Shown in pieces: positions 59,992 through 64,000 of a stretch of 64,000 nt of DNA. The translations under genes and the position numbers were made by a program. The notes under the pieces are model-generated. The model worked only from the letters and a program-made list of their open reading frames with translations. It had not been told where the DNA came from and did not search any database. This stretch comes from Streptomyces laurentii (GTDB lineage: Bacteria; Actinomycetota; Actinomycetes; Streptomycetales; Streptomycetaceae): the NCBI GenBank assembly GCA_002355495.1, contig AP017424.1:4030001-4094000 (forward strand), written 5' to 3'. Position 1 is the first letter of the stretch. Each line of letters begins with the position of its first letter.

Positions 59992-61275
59992 GTGAAGGTC
60001 CTCGTCATCGGCGGCGGCGCCCGCGAACACGCCCTGTGCCGCTCTCTCTCCCTCGATCCCGACGTCACCGCTCTGCACTGCGCGCCCGGCAACGCCGGAA
60101 TCGCCGAGGTCGCCGAGCTGCACGCCGTCGACCAGCTCGACGGCGCGGCCGTCGCCGCGCTCGCCACCGGCCTCGGCGCCGACCTGGTCGTCGTCGGCCC
60201 GGAGGCCCCGCTGGTCGCCGGTGTCGCCGACGCCGTCCGCGCCGCCGGCATCCCCGCCTTCGGCCCCTCCCGGGAAGCCGCTCGGCTGGAAGGCTCGAAG
60301 GCGTTCGCCAAGGACGTCATGGCCGGCGCCGGCGTGCCCACCGCCCGCAGCTACGTGTGCACCACCCCCGCCGAGATCGACGAGGCGCTGGACGCCTTCG
60401 GCGCTCCGTACGTCGTCAAGGACGACGGTCTCGCGGCCGGCAAGGGCGTCGTGGTGACCGCCGACCTGGCCGCGGCCCGCGCGCACGCGGTGTCCTGCGT
60501 GGGGGCACCTCCCGCGCCCTCAGGGCGCAGGGGGAGCGTCGTGATCGAGGAGTTCCTGGACGGCCCCGAGGTCTCCCTCTTCGCCATCACCGACGGCACC
60601 ACCGTCGTCCCGCTGTGCCCCGCGCAGGACTTCAAGCGCGCGCTCGACGGCGACGAGGGCCCGAACACCGGCGGCATGGGCGCCTACTCGCCGCTGCCGT
60701 GGGCCGACCCGGCGCTGGTCGACGAGGTCCTGGAGACCGTCCTGCAGCCCACCGTCGACGAGCTGCGCCGCCGCGGCACGCCGTTCTCGGGCCTGCTGTA
60801 CGCGGGGCTCGCGATCACCAGCCGTGGAGTCCGGGTCATCGAGTTCAACGCCCGGTTCGGCGACCCCGAGACCCAGGTCGTCCTGGCCCGTCTGCGGACC
60901 CCGCTGGCCGGTGTCCTGCTGAACGCCGCCAACGGCACCCTCGCCGACCAGGAGCCGCTGCGCTGGAGCGACGACGCCGCCGTCACCGTCGTGGTCGCCT
61001 CGCACAACTACCCGGGCACCCCGCGCACCGGTGACCCGATCGGGGGCCTGGCCGAGGTCGCGGAGCGGGACGCCCCGCACGCGTACGTCCTGCACGCCGG
61101 TACGAAGCGCGACGGCGAGGCGGTCCTGAGCGCGGGCGGCCGGGTCCTGTCGGTCACCGCCACCGGTTCGGACCTGACCGAGGCCCGCGAGCGCGCCTAC
61201 GCGGCGGTCGGCCGAATCCGTCTTGACGGCTCGCAGCACCGCACGGACATCGCGGAGAAGGCCGCCCGGGGCTGA
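59992..61275 (+). CDS. purD: phosphoribosylamine-glycine ligase
   Basis: A 427-residue ATP-grasp enzyme of purine synthesis: KVLVIGGGAREHAL start, GSKAFAKDVM, the ATP-grasp KDDGLAAGKGVVV loop and EFNARFGDPETQVVL. One feature is odd: between AHAVSC and VVIEEFLDGPEVSLFA there are about 13 extra residues (VGAPPAPSGRRGS) encoded by a dispersed repeat at 60499-60536. The insert lies in a surface loop by analogy to known structures, and the frame is kept, so the enzyme is probably active. GTG 59992 lies about eight bases after TACCCT, so the mRNA may be leaderless. Confidence 0.96.
   Translation: MKVLVIGGGAREHALCRSLSLDPDVTALHCAPGNAGIAEVAELHAVDQLDGAAVAALATGLGADLVVVGPEAPLVAGVADAVRAAGIPAFGPSREAARLEGSKAFAKDVMAGAGVPTARSYVCTTPAEIDEALDAFGAPYVVKDDGLAAGKGVVVTADLAAARAHAVSCVGAPPAPSGRRGSVVIEEFLDGPEVSLFAITDGTTVVPLCPAQDFKRALDGDEGPNTGGMGAYSPLPWADPALVDEVLETVLQPTVDELRRRGTPFSGLLYAGLAITSRGVRVIEFNARFGDPETQVVLARLRTPLAGVLLNAANGTLADQEPLRWSDDAAVTVVVASHNYPGTPRTGDPIGGLAEVAERDAPHAYVLHAGTKRDGEAVLSAGGRVLSVTATGSDLTEARERAYAAVGRIRLDGSQHRTDIAEKAARG
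60499..60536 (+). repeat. dispersed repeat inserted in purD
   Basis: A third copy of the GTGGGGGCACCTCCC...GGGGGAG element (38 nt, hairpin arms CTCCCGCGCCCT and AGGGCGCAGGGGGAG). Together with one further base it makes an in-frame insertion in purD. Confidence 0.75.
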
Positions 61276-61403
61276 CGCCCCGGCTTTGCCCGGCCCGTCG
61301 CGTCCCTTCCCGGGCCGTTCCGCGGCCCGTTCCCGGCGTGTCCCCGGCCTGTTTCCGGGGGTACGTCCGGGACCCCTCCCGGGGCCGCACCCAGGTCCCT
61401 CGG

Positions 61404-61437
61404 GGCACGGTCGCACAGTGAACCGTACGACCGTGCC
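61404..61437 (+). terminator. terminator after purD
   Basis: A 10-bp perfect stem (GGCACGGTCG and CGACCGTGCC) around a 14-nt loop, about 130 bp after the purD stop. The remaining bases of the 375-bp gap (61276-61650) hold the promoter region of the next gene and a possible 15-codon upstream frame from GTG 61603. Confidence 0.75.
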
Positions 61438-61650
61438 ACCGTCATCACCTTTACCCAAAGCCATTCCATCGGGTGACGACTTGCCCATCCGGATGACGCC
61501 CGCCGACGCCCCAACTAGGGTGCGGCGCAGGCGTTCCCGGGCATGCTCCGGCACTTGGCCCACCGGCATTGCGATGTCGGGGCCGGGTGCCACAGTGGGG
61601 GGGGTGAGCAACACCGCCACGGGCAGTCCCGACGAGGACAGGAGGGGGTG

Positions 61651-63600
61651 ATGTACGGCGTGACCGGCACGAACGGCAACACGAGTGGCACAAGTGGCAC
61701 AAGTGGCACGGGTGGCACGAGGGGAACCAGCGGCGCGGACGATTCCCGCGGACCGGCCCCCGCGCGGCGGGTGGACCGGGCGCACCGCGCGAGCGGACCG
61801 GGCGGCGGCCCGCGCGGCCCCGTCGGCCCGGGCGGTTCGCGCGCGACCCCCGGCTACGCGACCGGTGACGAACTCGGCGCCCGCGCCGCCCGCGCCCGCG
61901 CCCTCGCCGTGCTCCGCGTCCGCGGCCGGGCCCTCGGCCTCGCGGTGCTCCCCGCCGCCGTCGCCGCCGTCCTGTACGCGGGCGGCGTCACCGGCCACTT
62001 CACCGGCCCCGGCTGGGACACCGCCCGCTGGGTGGTGACCGTCCTCGCCGTCGTCGTCCTGCTCGTGGCGGCGGCCGTCGCCCTGGTCGTGGCCCGTTCC
62101 CGGCCGGCCGTGACACCGACGGTGGAGCTCGCCGAGAGCGCCGCCCCCGACCTCTACCGGCTGGTCCGCGACCTCGCCGACCGGCTCGACGTCCCGCCGC
62201 CCTCCGCGATAGCCCTGACGCCGGACTGCGACAGCTGGCTGGAGGACCGCTCGCACCGGGCGCACGGCGCCCGCCGGGTCGGCGACGCGCCGGTCCTGGT
62301 CATCGGCTCGCCCTTCCTCTGGTGGATGCGGGTCGGCGAACTGCGCGCCGTCCTCGCCCCCGTCGTCGCCGGTACGGGCCCGGCCGCGCACCCCGACATA
62401 GCGGCCGCCCGGCGCTTCGTCCGCGGCCTGGACGCGGCCGTCGCCGTGCCCCGTACGCCCGGACTCGACCCGGTCCGCCGCCTCGGCGCGCACGGGGTCG
62501 GCCGGCTGGCCCGGACCCTGCTCCGGGGCTGCCGCGGCCACGCCGCCGAGATGGAGCGCGGGGTCGCCGCGGCCGGCTCGGAGCGCGCGCAGACCGTCGA
62601 CTACGGGGTCCGGATCGTCGCCCAGGAACAGGTCGGCCTCGCCTACGCGGGCTGGGACCGGCTGCTCACCCGGGTCGCGCTGCCCGCCTGGCGGATGGGC
62701 CGCTGGCCCGCCCGGCTCGACGCCGGCGTGGTCTCGGCGCTCACCGAACTGTCCCGCCGCGACCGGCTCGCCGAGGGCTTCACCTCCCGGCTCGGTGAAC
62801 GGCCCGCCTGCGACCTCCTGGAGGAGCCGGGCGCGGTCGACGAGGCGACCTCACTGCTCGCCGCCCGCCTGTTCCACGGCGCTCCGGCCGGGCCGGGGGC
62901 GAACTGGGCGCCGGTGGAGTGGGGCGCGTACGCCGAGGAGGTCGTCGACCGTACGTGGCGTGCCGACGCGGCCCGCCTCCACCAGGTCCTCGACCGCGTC
63001 GCCCCGGACCCGGCGGCCCCGCCCGCCGAACGCCCCGCGGCGCCCGCCCCCACCGACGTACCGGACGCGCCGCCCACCCTGGCCCGGATCATCACCCACC
63101 TCACGGCACCCGAGCGGCCCGCCCCCGGACACCGCCCGGAGAGTCCGCAGAGCCCGGAAGGCCCGCGGGGCACGGAGAACCCGGACAGCACCGACGGCCT
63201 CGATGATCCGGACGGCGGCCTGGAAAGCCCCGCCGCCGACGAGCTCGCCGCCGCGCTCACCGCGCAGGCCGCCCGCGAGGAGCGCGGCCGCCCGGTCGCC
63301 CAGGCGCCGGAGGGCTTCGACGGCCCCGGCCCGCTGTTCCCGCTCCAGCCGCCCCGCAGCGGCCGGGACCTGCTCGCCGACCACGTCACGGCCATGGTCT
63401 GCTGCGCCGCCGTCGACACCACCGAGGCGGCCCCCGGCCTGGACTGGCTGGACGGACCGGCCCTGTTCGTCCGGGGCGAACGCTGCACGGACCTGACCGC
63501 CACCGTCCTCTCCCTCGTCGAGGACGGCGACCCGAAGCCGCTGCGCACCTGGCTGACCAGGGCCGGAGTCCGCCCCGAGAAGCCCGTCCGGCTGGTCTGA
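61651..63600 (+). CDS. membrane protein, degenerate M48-peptidase-like
   Basis: A 649-residue protein. Its first 80 residues are Gly/Thr/Ser repeats and linker. Two membrane segments follow (about 95-115 and 128-150), then a domain laid out like M48 peptidases (VELAESAAPDLYRLVRDLADRL, PDCDSWLEDRSHRAHGARR, APVLVIGSPFLWWM). Where M48 enzymes have HExxH, this one reads ELRAVLAPVVAGTG, so the zinc motif is absent. A long helical and Pro-rich C-terminal half follows. I infer an inactive or repurposed member; Streptomyces proteins of this kind are uncharacterised. ATG 61651 follows AGGAGGGGG. Confidence 0.75.
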   Translation: MYGVTGTNGNTSGTSGTSGTGGTRGTSGADDSRGPAPARRVDRAHRASGPGGGPRGPVGPGGSRATPGYATGDELGARAARARALAVLRVRGRALGLAVLPAAVAAVLYAGGVTGHFTGPGWDTARWVVTVLAVVVLLVAAAVALVVARSRPAVTPTVELAESAAPDLYRLVRDLADRLDVPPPSAIALTPDCDSWLEDRSHRAHGARRVGDAPVLVIGSPFLWWMRVGELRAVLAPVVAGTGPAAHPDIAAARRFVRGLDAAVAVPRTPGLDPVRRLGAHGVGRLARTLLRGCRGHAAEMERGVAAAGSERAQTVDYGVRIVAQEQVGLAYAGWDRLLTRVALPAWRMGRWPARLDAGVVSALTELSRRDRLAEGFTSRLGERPACDLLEEPGAVDEATSLLAARLFHGAPAGPGANWAPVEWGAYAEEVVDRTWRADAARLHQVLDRVAPDPAAPPAERPAAPAPTDVPDAPPTLARIITHLTAPERPAPGHRPESPQSPEGPRGTENPDSTDGLDDPDGGLESPAADELAAALTAQAAREERGRPVAQAPEGFDGPGPLFPLQPPRSGRDLLADHVTAMVCCAAVDTTEAAPGLDWLDGPALFVRGERCTDLTATVLSLVEDGDPKPLRTWLTRAGVRPEKPVRLV

Positions 63601-63626
63601 GCGAATACGGCCGAATCTCACCGAAC

Positions 63627-63655
63627 GAATCGTTGGGTTATCCACCCAACGATTC
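63627..63655. terminator. 12-bp inverted repeat in the 3' spacer
   Basis: GAATCGTTGGGT and ACCCAACGATTC with loop TATCC, 27 bp after the preceding stop. It may be a terminator; the AT-rich palindrome could also be an operator for the following gene. Confidence 0.6.
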
Positions 63656-63799
63656 ACGACGAACGGTGACGGATCGCATGCGTTATGTGATGTGCTGGAG
63701 ACAGACACGGACACAGCGGCGGTGACGGACCGCGGGCACCGGCAGGCCGACCGGGAGCCGAGCGCCCGGCCGACCGGGGGACCGAGGGAGGGGCGCGTC

Positions 63800-64000
63800 A
63801 TGGGTACGGAGCAGATCAGGCGCTGGGATTCGGGAGCGCTCGCCCACGCCGTGTCCGATCCTTTCGGCCAGGGCCCGCTGCCCTGGCTGCGCGGCTCGGA
63901 CAACTACTTCGACGGCACCGGCCAGCTGGTGCCCTGGTACGCCGACGAGACCCTGGCCCGCGGCGGCGCCGGCGGCCCGCGTACCGCCGACGACATGCAC
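63800..64000 (+). CDS. conserved protein, 5' part only
   Basis: The first 67 codons of a gene that runs off the right edge: MGTEQIRRWDSGALAHAVSD, then PFGQGPLPWLRGSDNYFDGTGQLVPWYADE. GAGGGAGGGG is a good ribosome-binding site. It is a soluble start with no signal peptide. I recognise the look of a conserved Streptomyces protein but cannot assign a function. Confidence 0.7.
   Translation, partial: MGTEQIRRWDSGALAHAVSDPFGQGPLPWLRGSDNYFDGTGQLVPWYADETLARGGAGGPRTADDMH

Noticed and set aside
61603..61650. A 15-codon upstream frame (GTG 61603) ending in TGATG at the next start.
   Set aside because: Possible translational coupling, but the evidence is only position; I did not annotate it as a gene.

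Overview
The window is chromosomal DNA of a Streptomyces, about 70 percent G+C. Codon third positions are strongly G/C, GTG and TTG starts are frequent, stop and start codons overlap as ATGA or GTGA, and the conserved genes (upp, dnaX, purD, tadA) are of streptomycete type. About half of it is a complete thiopeptide biosynthetic cluster. The 58-residue precursor at 21565-21741 (minus) ends in IASASCTTCICTCSCSS, which is the thiostrepton A backbone, so this is the tsr cluster of a thiostrepton producer such as S. laurentii or S. azureus. The strain cannot be decided from the sequence. Gene letters follow the scheme in which the precursor is TsrH; a competing scheme calls the precursor TsrA and the tryptophan methylase TsrM.

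Left arm, 267-21741, minus strand: precursor tsrH, then a 515-bp spacer with three tandem hairpins, then a 20.8-kb run of mostly overlapping genes tsrI to tsrU. These encode an alpha/beta hydrolase (I), split LanB dehydratases (J, K, S), a pyridine synthase-like enzyme (L), azole formation (M dehydrogenase, N E1-like partner, O YcaO), two P450s (P, R), an AMP ligase (Q), the radical SAM/B12 tryptophan 2-methyltransferase (T) and a ketoreductase (U). Right arm, 22055-29624, plus strand: tsrG (DUF2867-like), F (C-terminal methyltransferase), E (acyl-CoA-dehydrogenase-like flavoenzyme), D (SnoaL-like), C (amidotransferase), B (esterase) and A (aminotransferase). T, A, E, D, U and Q make and activate the quinaldate; H, N, O, M, J, K, S and L build the azole/dehydroamino-acid core; I, P and R close and oxidise the side ring; F, B and C process the C terminus. 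The two arms diverge from overlapping promoters at about 21854-21900, next to a CRP-like palindrome. I see no regulator, exporter or resistance gene in the cluster.

The cluster ends at a terminator and a tRNA-Ser(CGA). Housekeeping and accessory genes follow: tadA with its partner gene, upp, an LytR_C protein, an M28 peptidase, an HhH-GPD protein, proline iminopeptidase, a broken erythromycin-esterase-like gene, a TetR/flavodoxin pair with a double operator, a CstR-like sulfur-stress regulon (TauE/SafE, regulator, rhodanese), a YciI protein, a frameshifted winged-helix gene, hydrolases and an acetyltransferase.

From 48 kb onward come a secreted multicopper oxidase, a methyltransferase, an LAxTG-anchored SdrD-B surface protein, uncharacterised proteins, a VapBC module, tRNA-Ser(GGA), SRP RNA, dnaX, purD (with a small repeat inserted in frame) and a membrane protein that looks like a degenerate M48 peptidase. 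Four apparent single-base deletions lie in G/C runs between 37.7 and 43.6 kb, and tandem repeats occur in and between many genes.
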